DNA of 44,437 nucleotides from an uncultured Lachnospiraceae bacterium (GCA_910586025.1 CAJUIO010000018.1:1-44437); one strand, 5' to 3'; shown: positions 15,168 through 24,592, counted from the first letter of the stretch. Translations and numbers: made by a program. Notes: generated from the sequence alone by a model not told the origin.

Positions 15168-16619
15168 TTATATAATACTCTCGCCCCGGAGCAGCTTGGA
15201 AACCCCGTTAGCGCCAAACAGTAAAACAACACTGATTATCGACTTCAGCATACTGACCACCGTGGTGAGAGGGATGGATCCCTTTCCGATACCCAGCTCG
15301 TAAACATATAAGTCAAGAACCAGAATGGAATTGGCATTCGTTGCGTTCTTAAATACCAGATACTGATCCATTCCATTGCTCAGGATATTTGCCACCGCCA
15401 TGAGGAAGAGCACGAAAAAGGTGGGAATCAGACTGGGAACCGTGATGTTCCACATCTTCTGGAATCTTCCCGCCCCGTCTACCGTGGCCGCCTCATAAAG
15501 CTGCTGGTCAATACCGGAGATAGCGGAAATGTAAATAATCGCACTCCATCCCACTCCCTTCCAGGTTCCCCACAGCCACATCTTAAACCAGGTGTGAGAA
15601 CCGTCCATAAGGAGATTCTGTCCCTCCTGCCAGATGCCAAGATTCACTAAAAGACTGCTGACAAAACCGTCCGTGGAAAAAATACAGAACGCGATGGCAT
15701 ACACCAGAACCCAGCTGATAAAGTTGGGAACCGTAGTGAAGGTCTGCACGAATCTCCTGAATTTTATATTCTTCATCTCGCACAGAAAGATGGCAAACGC
15801 CATGGGAAGCCAGCTGGTGGCAAGCCCGATAAAGCTCATTCCGAGAGTGTTCTTCAAAACGTTTACAATATCTCTCACTGTGGCAGGATTTTTCACCAGT
15901 TCAGTAAACCACTTGAAGCCCACAAATTTATCCATGGTCAGCGTATCGCCGACCTTGTAATCGAAGAACGCATATCTCCATCCCCACAAGGGCAGATAGG
16001 AGAATACCGCCACCAGTGCGATAAACGGCAGAAACATGAGAAACAGTCTGAATTTGGTCTCCATCTCAAACTTTTCCTCCGATTTGCTCTTTGCCATCAT
16101 CACGATCTGGATAACAGTAGCCGCCAGGATCAGGGCAAATACCGCCGCAACCAGCCAGAAGCAGCCGGGAAACATGGGTTCCACTCTCTTGGGCTTCGAG
16201 GTTGCCGCCACCTGTCCATAAGCCGTATAAATCCCCGCCATGCCCGCCAGCTCCACGATGCTGCCGACAAGAGAGATCAGATTTCCGAGTTTTTTGAATT
16301 TGATGTTTCCAAGGGACATGCATCCGCTTGCCGCATTTGCCGCAATTCCGAGGCATACCGCCAGGGATGACGCATAAAGAATCTGGATGGAGGACTTTGC
16401 CACCCACCCTTTCCTGAAGGCACGGCCGAAATCTGCCGTCAAGGTCGAGTAAGCCACACCGGATGTAAAGAGGGACAGATTCTTATTGATCAGTCCGCAG
16501 ATTCTTGACGGATTTAGCGCCGGGACAAACAGGAATACTACGGAAAGAAGGACCGCTATTCTGATAAAGTAATAGACTCTGTCAGATGCCAGCTCTTTCG
16601 CAGTTTTGCTTTTATCCAT
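15168..16619 (-). CDS. Sugar ABC importer permease, LplB type, with extra N-terminal membrane domain
   Basis: The C-terminal 290 or so residues are a normal LplB-type permease: they begin near residue 193 (FLMFLPFIALVAVFSYLP) and contain the coupling loop YEAATVDGAGR. In front is an unusual extension of about 190 residues with four predicted membrane segments (about 16-36, 75-95, 110-133, 150-175) and a Cys/Gly-rich turn. The family is usually near 300 residues; the other copy in this window (35756-36658) has 300. The extension has no frameshift boundary or second start with a good ribosome-binding site, so it looks like a true fusion. Its role is unknown. Confidence 0.9.
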   Translation of the reverse strand: MDKSKTAKELASDRVYYFIRIAVLLSVVFLFVPALNPSRICGLINKNLSLFTSGVAYSTLTADFGRAFRKGWVAKSSIQILYASSLAVCLGIAANAASGCMSLGNIKFKKLGNLISLVGSIVELAGMAGIYTAYGQVAATSKPKRVEPMFPGCFWLVAAVFALILAATVIQIVMMAKSKSEEKFEMETKFRLFLMFLPFIALVAVFSYLPLWGWRYAFFDYKVGDTLTMDKFVGFKWFTELVKNPATVRDIVNVLKNTLGMSFIGLATSWLPMAFAIFLCEMKNIKFRRFVQTFTTVPNFISWVLVYAIAFCIFSTDGFVSSLLVNLGIWQEGQNLLMDGSHTWFKMWLWGTWKGVGWSAIIYISAISGIDQQLYEAATVDGAGRFQKMWNITVPSLIPTFFVLFLMAVANILSNGMDQYLVFKNATNANSILVLDLYVYELGIGKGSIPLTTVVSMLKSIISVVLLFGANGVSKLLRGESII

Positions 16620-16654
16620 TTTTTCCTCCCTTTCTGTTTTATGGCAGTAAAAAA

Positions 16655-16696
16655 TACACCATAAAACGATCTTTGCTTTATGATGTATTAATTATA
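16655..16696 (-). promoter_or_regulatory. Inverted repeat at a probable promoter before the permease genes
   Basis: TACACCATAAA (16655-16665) and TTTATGATGTA (16677-16687) pair over 11 bases with one mismatch; another TTTTATGG half-site lies at 16637-16644. On the minus strand a TATAAT (16696-16691) just precedes the repeat, with only a weak -35 (TATTAA) 17 bases away. The repeat would cover the transcription start, fitting an operator or a 5' hairpin. Confidence 0.42.
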
Positions 16697-16748
16697 AAAA
16701 ATCCATGAAATTTTTAATACCATAATAACTGGATAAAAAATACAGTCA

Positions 16749-18554
16749 TTATTTGTCCTGCGTTCTGCCTGATTCTGCAGGAATCATCATCCTTACAGAG
16801 GTTCCCTGTCCTATTTTAGACAGAATTTTCAACCCGTATTCCGGGCCATAGCTGAGCTTAAGGCGCTGATTGATATTGTAAAGGCCAATACTTTTAGTCC
16901 TCCCGCTATCCCTTATCTCAATATTTCTGGTGAGCTCCACAAGCTCCTGAGCGGTCATTCCACAGCCGTTGTCACTGACCGTAATCGCATAAGTCCCCTC
17001 TCCCTCCCTTTTGTGAACGGCAATCCTGATCACGCCTCCCGATTCCCTCTCCTCCAATCCGTGCAGGATGGCGTTTTCCACTATGGGCTGAAGCAGCAGG
17101 GGAAGGATATATACACCGTCCGCATCAATTCCCTCCTGGAGCTCAAAGGAGCTGTCAAATTTGTCCCCGAATCTGAGCTTCTGGATCGAAAGATAAACCT
17201 TTACGTGCTCCAGCTCTCTGCTTAAGGTGGTAAAGTTGGTTCCTATATTTTCCAGCACATACCTGAGAGACTTTCCAAGGAGCTTTATGGAGGTTGCCAC
17301 CTCCCGGTCACCTGCGGTAAAAGCCTTCATCCGGATGGTTTCCAGCGTATTATAGAGGAAATGCGGATTGATCTGGCTGGAGAGCATCTTGAACTCCATG
17401 GCCTGCTGCTGGCTTACCAGCTCCTTTTCATTGAGTCTGGCCTCATACATATCCGCATCCTTCTGCTTGATCTTCTGCACCATAACCTCAAGATCGGAGA
17501 AAGCCTCCGAAACCTCGTCCTGTCCCTGCATGGAGCTTCCGATCTCATAATCCTCGTTGCTGGCCTGGTGCATGGCCTGCCGCAGAGTCAGAATCCTTGA
17601 GGTAAAGTATGAGGTAAAGAAATGAATAATCACACCCGGGATCAGAATGGCAACACCTATAATCGCAAGGCAGATGAAAATGATTCTCCTGATATTGTCG
17701 TAAGCCTGATCATTCGCAGTGCAGATATAGACTCTGGATTCCGACTGGTAGAGGTAGAGCGTGGAAACCTCCACAAAGCTGGTGCCGTCCTCCGATTCCA
17801 TATTTCCCACATATTGATAGTAGCTCTCATCATAGTTGATCTCCACCTTCTGCCGTTCCCCATAAGCCTGCCTGTCCGAGCTGAAAAAGACGGGGCCTTC
17901 ATCCACGGAAACCATCGTTTTGTATTCCTGACTGTTAATCCTTGTCTTCAGATAATTGTCGCTGATCTTTATCACGAGAACTCCGTTGTACCGGGAGTCG
18001 ATCAGGGGAATTCTGCGCACAAGACACAGATTCCAGTATTCGTTTCCATATTTATCCGTGCTCATCATAGGAATCCAGAACACGCTGGACTGAGAAGCCG
18101 CCCTCTGAAACCACGCCGCTTCCCTGATCTCTTCATCTGCCCGGTGAAACTGCTTGTAATCCATAAGCTCCGGATTATCCGTATATATTTCTATGTTCTC
18201 GATCTCCGCATAATTGTACTCATAATTATCAATAATTCCTACCTCTGACACCTGCCCGGCCATATCGGAGCGGGAGGAATACTCTCTGGAGATCACGTCC
18301 TGTACGCTTTCGTCAAAGACCAGCTCCTCGGATATATTATAAATCTGGGTAGTGATCTCAAACAGAGTCGTCTTCATGCGCACATTATCCGCCTTAAGAA
18401 GATCTCTATGATAATTCGTCAGAAGGTTGGAGGTACTGATGAGCAAAAAGGTGCCTATAACCGTAATGGGCATGAACACAGCCATAAAGTAGATCACATA
18501 AAGCTGCTTTCGTATTTTTACCTTTCTGAAAAAACGCAGTCCGCCTCTGTCCAT
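16749..18554 (-). CDS. YesM-like membrane sensor histidine kinase
   Basis: A 601-residue kinase: membrane helix near residues 16-40, an extracytoplasmic sensor region to about 285, second helix about 286-312, HAMP linker, then a His_kinase domain with QINPHFLYN (phospho-acceptor His about 398) and ATP-binding motifs ENAILHGL and DNGCGM. This is the YesM class that pairs with YesN/AraC regulators and reads extracellular sugars. It heads the minus-strand importer operon (129-base gap to the first permease). The likely partner is the regulator at 8214-9809, since none is adjacent. Confidence 0.93.
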   Translation of the reverse strand: MDRGGLRFFRKVKIRKQLYVIYFMAVFMPITVIGTFLLISTSNLLTNYHRDLLKADNVRMKTTLFEITTQIYNISEELVFDESVQDVISREYSSRSDMAGQVSEVGIIDNYEYNYAEIENIEIYTDNPELMDYKQFHRADEEIREAAWFQRAASQSSVFWIPMMSTDKYGNEYWNLCLVRRIPLIDSRYNGVLVIKISDNYLKTRINSQEYKTMVSVDEGPVFFSSDRQAYGERQKVEINYDESYYQYVGNMESEDGTSFVEVSTLYLYQSESRVYICTANDQAYDNIRRIIFICLAIIGVAILIPGVIIHFFTSYFTSRILTLRQAMHQASNEDYEIGSSMQGQDEVSEAFSDLEVMVQKIKQKDADMYEARLNEKELVSQQQAMEFKMLSSQINPHFLYNTLETIRMKAFTAGDREVATSIKLLGKSLRYVLENIGTNFTTLSRELEHVKVYLSIQKLRFGDKFDSSFELQEGIDADGVYILPLLLQPIVENAILHGLEERESGGVIRIAVHKREGEGTYAITVSDNGCGMTAQELVELTRNIEIRDSGRTKSIGLYNINQRLKLSYGPEYGLKILSKIGQGTSVRMMIPAESGRTQDK

Positions 18555-18595
18555 ATGCCTGTCATCCCCCCGGATCCATATTTGTATTCAGGCTA

Positions 18596-18624
18596 AGTAT
18601 ATAAAGAAATCCGGGCTTTGTAAA
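18596..18624 (-). promoter_or_regulatory. Promoter of the sensor kinase / importer operon
   Basis: On the minus strand TTTACA (18624-18619), 17-base spacer, TATACT (18601-18596), about 40 bases before the kinase ATG. Confidence 0.62.
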
Positions 18625-18673
18625 CAGGTTTAAACGGCTTAAAAAATACAGGCCCTATCTCTAAAAATATCCG

Positions 18674-18702
18674 TATGCAACGGAAGAAATATTTACTATA
18701 AT
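18674..18702 (+). promoter_or_regulatory. Promoter of the alpha-xylosidase gene (weak -35)
   Basis: A consensus TATAAT (18697-18702) has only a poor -35 at the right distance (TATGCA, 18674-18679). This pattern suits an activator-dependent promoter. CCGT-ATGCA-ACGG (18671-18683) is a small inverted repeat over the -35 and a candidate activator site. Confidence 0.5.
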
Positions 18703-18755
18703 AAAGGCAGAGCAAACAGGAAAACAATTCATTTAAAGAAAGGAATCAATTTTTT

Positions 18756-21098
18756 ATGAAATTCAGTAACGGATGCTGGTTACAGAAGGAGGGCTGCGGC
18801 TGTCATGCGCCTCAGGAGGTATATTTTACCAAAATAGAGGACCGCATGGTGACCATATGTGCCCCCACTATTCATATCACAAACAGAGGCGATACCCTGG
18901 GCTGTATCAATCTGACCCTTGAGATCACGTCCCCTGCGCCCGAAATCCTTCGGGTACGTACATATCATCACAAAGGCTCCGTGGAGGATTCGCCCTCCTT
19001 TGATCTGGAGCTTACGGACGAGCTGCCGCTTAAGGTGACCGACAGTCAGGAAACGCTTGATATCGCAAGCGGTTCTCTCACTCTTTCTATCACCAGGAAA
19101 AACTGGTCCATGACCTATCTGCGAAACGGTGAGGTGATCACCAGAAGCACGGGCCGGGATCTTGCCCTGATGAAGACCGACTGGAAGGGTTATGCCTATG
19201 ACCACGGCGACAATGAGGAGACCTACATGCGCCAGATGCTCTCCCTGTCTGTTGGAGAACTGGTATACGGTATGGGCGAGCGCTTTACCCCCTTTGTGAA
19301 AAACGGGCAGAGCGTGGATATCTGGAATGCGGACGGAGGCACGAGCACCGAGCAGTCCTACAAAAACATTCCCTTTTATCTTACCAACAGAGGATATGGC
19401 GTTCTGGTGAATCATCCCGAAAGGGTTTCCTTCGAGGTGGCCACCGAGATGGTGACAAGAACGGAATTCTCCGTGGAGGGCGGTTATCTGGATTATTTCC
19501 TGATCAACGGGCCCACCATGAAAGAGGTTCTCATGCGCTATACGGATCTTACCGGAAAGCCCTCACTGCCCGCACCCTGGACCTTTGGCCTGTGGCTTTC
19601 CACCTCCTTTACCACCAATTATGACGAGGAAACGGTGATGAGCTTTGTGGACGGCATGTTAAACCGGGGGATTCCTCTTCGGACTTTCCATTTCGACTGC
19701 TTCTGGATGAAGGAATTTCACTGGTCCGATTTTGTCTGGGACAGCCGGGTGTTTCCTGACCCCAGGGGCATGCTGGAACGCATCAAGGCAAAGGGACTTA
19801 ATATCTGTGTGTGGATTAACTCGTATATCGGCCAGGAATCCTGCCTTTTCGACGAGGGCATGGAAAAGGGTTATTTCATCAAGCGTTCCAACGGCCAGGT
19901 ATGGCAGTGGGATATGTGGCAGCCCGGAATGGCCGTTGTGGACTTTACCAATCCCGCCGCCTGGAAGTGGTTCCAGGATAAACTGGAAATACTTCTTGAT
20001 ATGGGAGTTGACTGCTTTAAGACAGATTTCGGCGAGAGAATTCCGTCAAAGGATGTGGTCTATTTTGACGGCTCAAACCCGGAGAAGATGCACAATTACT
20101 ACACTTACCTCTATAATAAATGTGTCTACGAGCTCCTGGAAAGAAAGAGGGGAAAAGGGCAGGCCGTACTGTTTGCCCGCTCCGCAACCGTGGGCGGACA
20201 GAAATTTCCGGTACACTGGGGCGGCGACTGCTGGTCTGATTATGAATCCATGGAGGAGAGTTTGCGTGGCGGTCTCTCTCTGCTGATGAGCGGTTTCGGC
20301 TTCTGGGCTCATGATATCGGCGGTTTCGAGAGCACCTCCACGGCAGATGTCTACAAACGCTGGGTAGCCTTTGGTCTGCTCTCCTCCCATTCGAGACTTC
20401 ACGGAAGCTCCTCCTATCGTGTTCCCTGGGCTTACGACGAGGAAGCTGTGGATGTGGTTCGGTTTTTTACCAGATTGAAGGCAAGGCTGATGCCTTATCT
20501 GTATAAGACCTCCGTGGATACCTCCCGCTCCGGAATCCCCACCATGAGGAGCATGGTTCTGGAATATACCGGGGATAAGACCTGTCATTATGTGGATAAG
20601 CAGTACATGCTGGGAGACGCTCTTCTGGTTGCGCCCATCTTCAATGATCAGGGTATTGCCGAATACTATCTGCCGGAAGGGCTCTGGACAGATTTCTTCA
20701 CCGGCGAGGAAAAGAAAGGGCCGGGCTGGATCAGTGAAAAGCACGGCTATCTGAGCATCCCTCTTATGGTCAGGGAAAACTCCATTGTATGTCTTGGCTC
20801 CACGGAAGGAAGGCCTGATTACGACTACGGCGATCATGCGGAGCTTTGCCTGTATGCCTTAAAGGACGGGGAAGAGGCCTCCACCGTGATCTATGGGATG
20901 GATCAGAAGGAAGAGCTGATCATGACAGCTTCCCGCAATGGAAACCAGATCCACATTATCATCAGGACAAATAAGAGCTATGCCGTCCGCCTCATAAATC
21001 TGGTCGCCATCTCGGTTTCACAGGGAGAAGTAAAGATTGATAAAAAGGATACCGTAATTACCCTGACAGGGGACTCTGATTTTACGGCCACTTTTTAG
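18756..21098 (+). CDS. yicI: GH31 alpha-xylosidase, YicI-like
   Basis: A 780-residue enzyme that resembles YicI along its length. The nucleophile is in FKTDFGERIP (Asp about 424) and the acid/base in HWGGDC (Asp about 491); YRVPWAYD and GFWAHDIGGFE are further family blocks. It releases alpha-linked xylose from the non-reducing end of xyloglucan-type oligosaccharides such as isoprimeverose. It has no signal peptide, so it acts in the cytoplasm on imported sugars. It is divergent from the kinase/importer operon, which probably supplies its substrate. AAAGGAATC lies before the ATG and a strong terminator follows. Confidence 0.95.
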   Translation: MKFSNGCWLQKEGCGCHAPQEVYFTKIEDRMVTICAPTIHITNRGDTLGCINLTLEITSPAPEILRVRTYHHKGSVEDSPSFDLELTDELPLKVTDSQETLDIASGSLTLSITRKNWSMTYLRNGEVITRSTGRDLALMKTDWKGYAYDHGDNEETYMRQMLSLSVGELVYGMGERFTPFVKNGQSVDIWNADGGTSTEQSYKNIPFYLTNRGYGVLVNHPERVSFEVATEMVTRTEFSVEGGYLDYFLINGPTMKEVLMRYTDLTGKPSLPAPWTFGLWLSTSFTTNYDEETVMSFVDGMLNRGIPLRTFHFDCFWMKEFHWSDFVWDSRVFPDPRGMLERIKAKGLNICVWINSYIGQESCLFDEGMEKGYFIKRSNGQVWQWDMWQPGMAVVDFTNPAAWKWFQDKLEILLDMGVDCFKTDFGERIPSKDVVYFDGSNPEKMHNYYTYLYNKCVYELLERKRGKGQAVLFARSATVGGQKFPVHWGGDCWSDYESMEESLRGGLSLLMSGFGFWAHDIGGFESTSTADVYKRWVAFGLLSSHSRLHGSSSYRVPWAYDEEAVDVVRFFTRLKARLMPYLYKTSVDTSRSGIPTMRSMVLEYTGDKTCHYVDKQYMLGDALLVAPIFNDQGIAEYYLPEGLWTDFFTGEEKKGPGWISEKHGYLSIPLMVRENSIVCLGSTEGRPDYDYGDHAELCLYALKDGEEASTVIYGMDQKEELIMTASRNGNQIHIIIRTNKSYAVRLINLVAISVSQGEVKIDKKDTVITLTGDSDFTATF

Positions 21099-21105
21099 AA
21101 ACAGC

Positions 21106-21144
21106 AGGCGCTGACATTACCACTTTTGTCAGCGCCTTTCTTTC
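21106..21144 (+). terminator. Intrinsic terminator after the alpha-xylosidase gene
   Basis: AGGCGCTGAC (21106-21115) and GTCAGCGCCT (21128-21137) are a perfect 10-base stem followed by a T-rich tail. It separates the plus-strand gene from the convergent GH43 gene. Confidence 0.9.
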
Positions 21145-21171
21145 AAATCTTTAAACATTAAGATTTTCAGT

Positions 21172-22713
21172 TTATTTTATGGAGCTCTGCAAGGTAAACG
21201 TCACGAAGTCCAGACATCCGTCTCCCTTAAACTCAAAATAAAGTGCGTGGACTCCGCCGATCACCTCCGTCTCTCCGGAAACCGTCATCCACTCTCCGGA
21301 ATCAATCTTTATCGGAATACTTCCCACGACATTCTCCGGTGCGTCTGCCGCAACCGTAAAGCTTCCCTGTGCCTTTCCTCTCACCTTCACGGAGATTCTG
21401 TCCGCACCTTCAAATTCAAAGTACTTATATCCTATAACGCTTCCATCCCTGATATTCTTGATATACTGAACCGGAAGCTCACGATCCATTCGGATCAGCT
21501 CCGGATCCGGTTCACAGTCCGCCATATCCTGGGTCAGATAGGGAAATTTCTCTTCCATCTCCGAAGGCTGGGAATACACCTGTCTTCCATGCCGGTTCAG
21601 CTGGCAGGCAATGTTGGCAGGATAGGTTCCGCTCCCCCTCAGAGGACCTTTATTTAATCCGCAGGAAGTGACCTCCGCCTGGGCGATTCTTCCGTCCTCA
21701 TCAAAATAGATCTTTTCCGCACAGGCCTGTCTGCTGAAGTTCGTGCGGTTTGTCTGTCTGTGATAGAAGACATACCACTGGCCGTTGGCGCACTCGATTC
21801 CTCCGTGTGTGTTGCCCAGACAGTTTAACGGGTTGTCTGCCGTACGCCCGTTCAGAAAGATATCGCCGATATCCACCAGCGTACCTCCATAGCGGTAGCC
21901 CTCGTCCGGCCTGTCACTCACCGCATAGCACAGTTCGTGACTCTGGATTGAGGAATACACGAAATAATAAGTTCCGTTAATCTTCCGGATAGAGCTTGCC
22001 TCAAAAAACGCATGTCCGTCATACTCCGTTCCCTCCGCCTCATAGATATCAGGCATCAGGTGCCTCGGTTCCGCAGCCAGCGTCAGCATATCCTCGCACA
22101 ACGTCATCACCTGAGACCCCTTTTTGGGGTCATACTGCTCCTTGAGCCTCGGCGCATTGCCGGAATACAGATAGATCGTTCGGTCATCATCAATAAAAAT
22201 TCCCGGATCAAACTGCTTGAGATCGCCCTCCCTGTTACCGAGAGGCACGCCGTCCTCATGCTTTACCAGCCCCAGGAACTCATATTTCCCGGCCGGGGTG
22301 TCACAGACGGCAACCGCAATCTCCGGCAGATAGTCCAGACAATAGTACAGATAGTATCTGCCGTCCAGTCCCTTCACCACATCCGGTGCCCACATGGCAT
22401 GAATACCTGGCGGATTCAGGGAATTTTCATCCTTTACCTCCACGCCGAATCTGGGCTGATTGGGCGGCGTATCTGCCGGAATATTCTGATTTCTGGGATC
22501 CTGTTCCTTTCGATAGATGACTCCCTCATAGCGCCAGTCCGTAAGATCCTTCACATCCGCCGAATAGCACACATAATCATTCAGACAGTATTCCGCCCCG
22601 TCAAAGCGGTCATGGCTGCCATAAAGATAGATCCTGTCGCCAAACAGATGCGGTTCCCCATCGGGAACATACTCGAAAGAAGGCATATAGGGATTATAGA
22701 TCTGCTTACTCAT
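21172..22713 (-). CDS. GH43-family beta-xylosidase / arabinofuranosidase-like enzyme
   Basis: A 513-residue protein with a five-bladed GH43 catalytic domain in the first 330 residues: base Asp 18 in PDGEPHLF, pKa-setting Asp about 169 in QFDPGIF, acid Glu about 238 in FFEASSIRK. The C-terminal 150 residues look like a carbohydrate-binding beta-sandwich (CBM6-like). There is no signal peptide. GH43 enzymes remove xylose or arabinose side groups; exact specificity cannot be told. It follows the metallophosphoesterase gene by 35 bases on the same strand and may share its promoter. Confidence 0.9.
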   Translation of the reverse strand: MSKQIYNPYMPSFEYVPDGEPHLFGDRIYLYGSHDRFDGAEYCLNDYVCYSADVKDLTDWRYEGVIYRKEQDPRNQNIPADTPPNQPRFGVEVKDENSLNPPGIHAMWAPDVVKGLDGRYYLYYCLDYLPEIAVAVCDTPAGKYEFLGLVKHEDGVPLGNREGDLKQFDPGIFIDDDRTIYLYSGNAPRLKEQYDPKKGSQVMTLCEDMLTLAAEPRHLMPDIYEAEGTEYDGHAFFEASSIRKINGTYYFVYSSIQSHELCYAVSDRPDEGYRYGGTLVDIGDIFLNGRTADNPLNCLGNTHGGIECANGQWYVFYHRQTNRTNFSRQACAEKIYFDEDGRIAQAEVTSCGLNKGPLRGSGTYPANIACQLNRHGRQVYSQPSEMEEKFPYLTQDMADCEPDPELIRMDRELPVQYIKNIRDGSVIGYKYFEFEGADRISVKVRGKAQGSFTVAADAPENVVGSIPIKIDSGEWMTVSGETEVIGGVHALYFEFKGDGCLDFVTFTLQSSIK

Positions 22714-22748
22714 TTTACTTTCTCCCTCTTCGTATTTTTATAGATTCA

Positions 22749-23408
22749 CTATACCATGCCCTCATCCGGAGCCGCAATCTCTTTTTCCGCTCTGACCGCG
22801 CTCCTGCGCTTCCTGTCGCATTCAATCCACTCATCCAGAGTTAACGGCGTATAATCCGAGTACATGCAGAAGCAATTGATCATATTACAGGGTATCGCTC
22901 TCACGTCTCCCTGTGCGTCTGTCACCATTGTCTTCCTCGTGATTTCCTGAAAGCGGTCCAAAAGTCTCTGGTCATGGGTATCATGGGTGTGGCCGTGAAG
23001 CATATAGGTCTTTGGATTTCCATCCTTGTCCAGGCGGTACTGCCCATTGTAACACATAACGGGATAATGGCATAAAATAACCTTGCGCCTGTTGTCTGAC
23101 AGCTCCTCGTAAGGCTTGATCCACTGAAAGAGGCTCCCGTCCAGCTCCTTGCTCCACACAAACCGGTCATGATTTCCCTTTATCAGATACAGCTTTCCTT
23201 TCAGCCGTCTGACCAGTTCATTCGTCTCCTGCGCGCTTCCAAAAGACAGGTCGCCGATGATAACCACCTCATCCTTTTTCCTCACCCTGGCATTCCACTT
23301 TTCTATCATTGCCTCATTCATCTCTTCCACACCGGCAAACCCCCTGCAGTCCATGCTTTTGTTCATTCCCTCATGGAAGAAATGCAGATCCGCTATATAA
23401 TATCTCAA
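22749..23408 (-). CDS. Calcineurin-like metallophosphoesterase
   Basis: A 219-residue single-domain phosphoesterase. Metal ligands are visible in order: ADLHF (D-x-H), GDLSFG, GNHDR, CHYP and GHTHD. It would hydrolyse a phosphoester in the cytoplasm; the substrate is unknown. The start is a TTG at 23408, since the conserved opening RYYIADLHFFHE begins directly after it and no in-frame ATG exists nearby; GAGAG lies four bases upstream. It has its own strong promoter (23462-23490). Confidence 0.88.
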   Translation of the reverse strand: MRYYIADLHFFHEGMNKSMDCRGFAGVEEMNEAMIEKWNARVRKKDEVVIIGDLSFGSAQETNELVRRLKGKLYLIKGNHDRFVWSKELDGSLFQWIKPYEELSDNRRKVILCHYPVMCYNGQYRLDKDGNPKTYMLHGHTHDTHDQRLLDRFQEITRKTMVTDAQGDVRAIPCNMINCFCMYSDYTPLTLDEWIECDRKRRSAVRAEKEIAAPDEGMV

Positions 23409-23461
23409 ATAACTCTCACATCCTCTCCGGCAGGCCGGGTTGTTTCGGCCCTCCTGATGTG

Positions 23462-23490
23462 ATTATATAATGAAAAGCCGCCAGGGTCAA
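23462..23490 (-). promoter_or_regulatory. Strong promoter for the metallophosphoesterase gene
   Basis: On the minus strand TTGACC (23490-23485), 17-base spacer, TATAAT (23467-23462). It begins only six bases after the radical SAM stop codon, so the phosphoesterase (and possibly GH43) can be expressed apart from the radical SAM gene. Confidence 0.72.
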
Positions 23491-23495
23491 AAGGA

Positions 23496-24581
23496 CTACT
23501 GATCCTCAACGGAAAATTCTTCCCTGTCCCCGCACAGTACGATCTCCTTCCTGATAGGACACCCTCCCATGCAGTGCTCCCTTACCCCGCACTCCGGACA
23601 GGCAGATCTTAAGATATTCCGAAATGCCTCAAACGCCTGACTGTTCCAGGCCTCCTTTATCGTGTGTGTCCTCAGATCCACGCACCAGCGCATTTCCTCA
23701 CTGTCAAAGCTGCAAGGCAGCATTTTCATATCCGGGGTTATATACGCCGACCATCTGCCTCCCTCACAGGTATCAATACTGTTCAGACTGATTTTCCTCG
23801 TAAAATTGAGCAGGCCGGGTATGGTACAGGAGTCAAATCCTATTTTAAAAAAGTGCTTTCTGTTTTCCACCAGGTCAAAGAACTTTTTCACTCTTGTGTC
23901 CTCACCGGAAAGGACTCCTCTCTCCTCGCCAAGACCGACCGGCTTATGAAGCAGAAAGATTACCGCATTGATACCCCTGGGAAAATCATCCTTTTTCAGT
24001 CTGCTGACCGCCTCGCCGATGGTATCATTGCTGAGCACATAGTGGATGTTCGTTTTTACCTTCGCCTGCAGCAGCAGCTCTACCGCTCTCAGCGTATACG
24101 GACTGCGATACCAGCTGACTGCCACAGCCCCGCAGTATTCACTGCACACTCCGGCAATATGTTCATTGAAGCCGAACCCTGAGGAAGTGAAATTTGGCAC
24201 GATCTCGTTATCACGGCACAGCCTCAGAATCTCCCTGAAGCTTTCATGCTGATCGGGATCCCCCCTTCCTCCCAGTGCAAACTGATAAGTTTTGCCCTTA
24301 CACTGTTTCACAATCCTTCTGAAATCATCCAGCCTCATATTGGGCTGTTGGATGTTCAGACCGTTCTGGTAACACTGAATTTTTGACAGCATACATCTGC
24401 CGCTCATCCCATGAATACAGTGTCCCATGATTCCCACGTCAATCAGCTCGGGAAATTCCGCCATAAACGGATCCACTCCGGTGTCCCGCCCGTTCTTTAT
24501 GACACCGCTCCGATAATAGAATCCTGTCTTTTCATCAAATCCGGAAGTAAATCTGCCTGTATGGTCCACCCTTTTCCTCAT
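23496..24581 (-). CDS. Radical SAM/SPASM-like protein with atypical cluster motif
   Basis: A 361-residue protein with a radical SAM-type layout: a Cys cluster near 55-70, a GGRGDP motif near residue 105 in the place of the GGEP strand, further barrel strands, and a SPASM-like end (CEGGRW, MLPCSF, then CPECGVREHCMGGC at 328-341) that could bind extra iron-sulfur clusters. The first cluster reads C55-x7-C63-x6-C70 rather than the usual CxxxCxxC. SPASM enzymes commonly modify peptides or proteins. The start at 24581 follows GAGGTGG. The gene starts 11 bases after the FVTNSSSSSF gene, so that protein is the first candidate partner or substrate. Function is not established. Confidence 0.78.
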   Translation of the reverse strand: MRKRVDHTGRFTSGFDEKTGFYYRSGVIKNGRDTGVDPFMAEFPELIDVGIMGHCIHGMSGRCMLSKIQCYQNGLNIQQPNMRLDDFRRIVKQCKGKTYQFALGGRGDPDQHESFREILRLCRDNEIVPNFTSSGFGFNEHIAGVCSEYCGAVAVSWYRSPYTLRAVELLLQAKVKTNIHYVLSNDTIGEAVSRLKKDDFPRGINAVIFLLHKPVGLGEERGVLSGEDTRVKKFFDLVENRKHFFKIGFDSCTIPGLLNFTRKISLNSIDTCEGGRWSAYITPDMKMLPCSFDSEEMRWCVDLRTHTIKEAWNSQAFEAFRNILRSACPECGVREHCMGGCPIRKEIVLCGDREEFSVEDQ

Positions 24582-24592
24582 AGCGGCCACCT

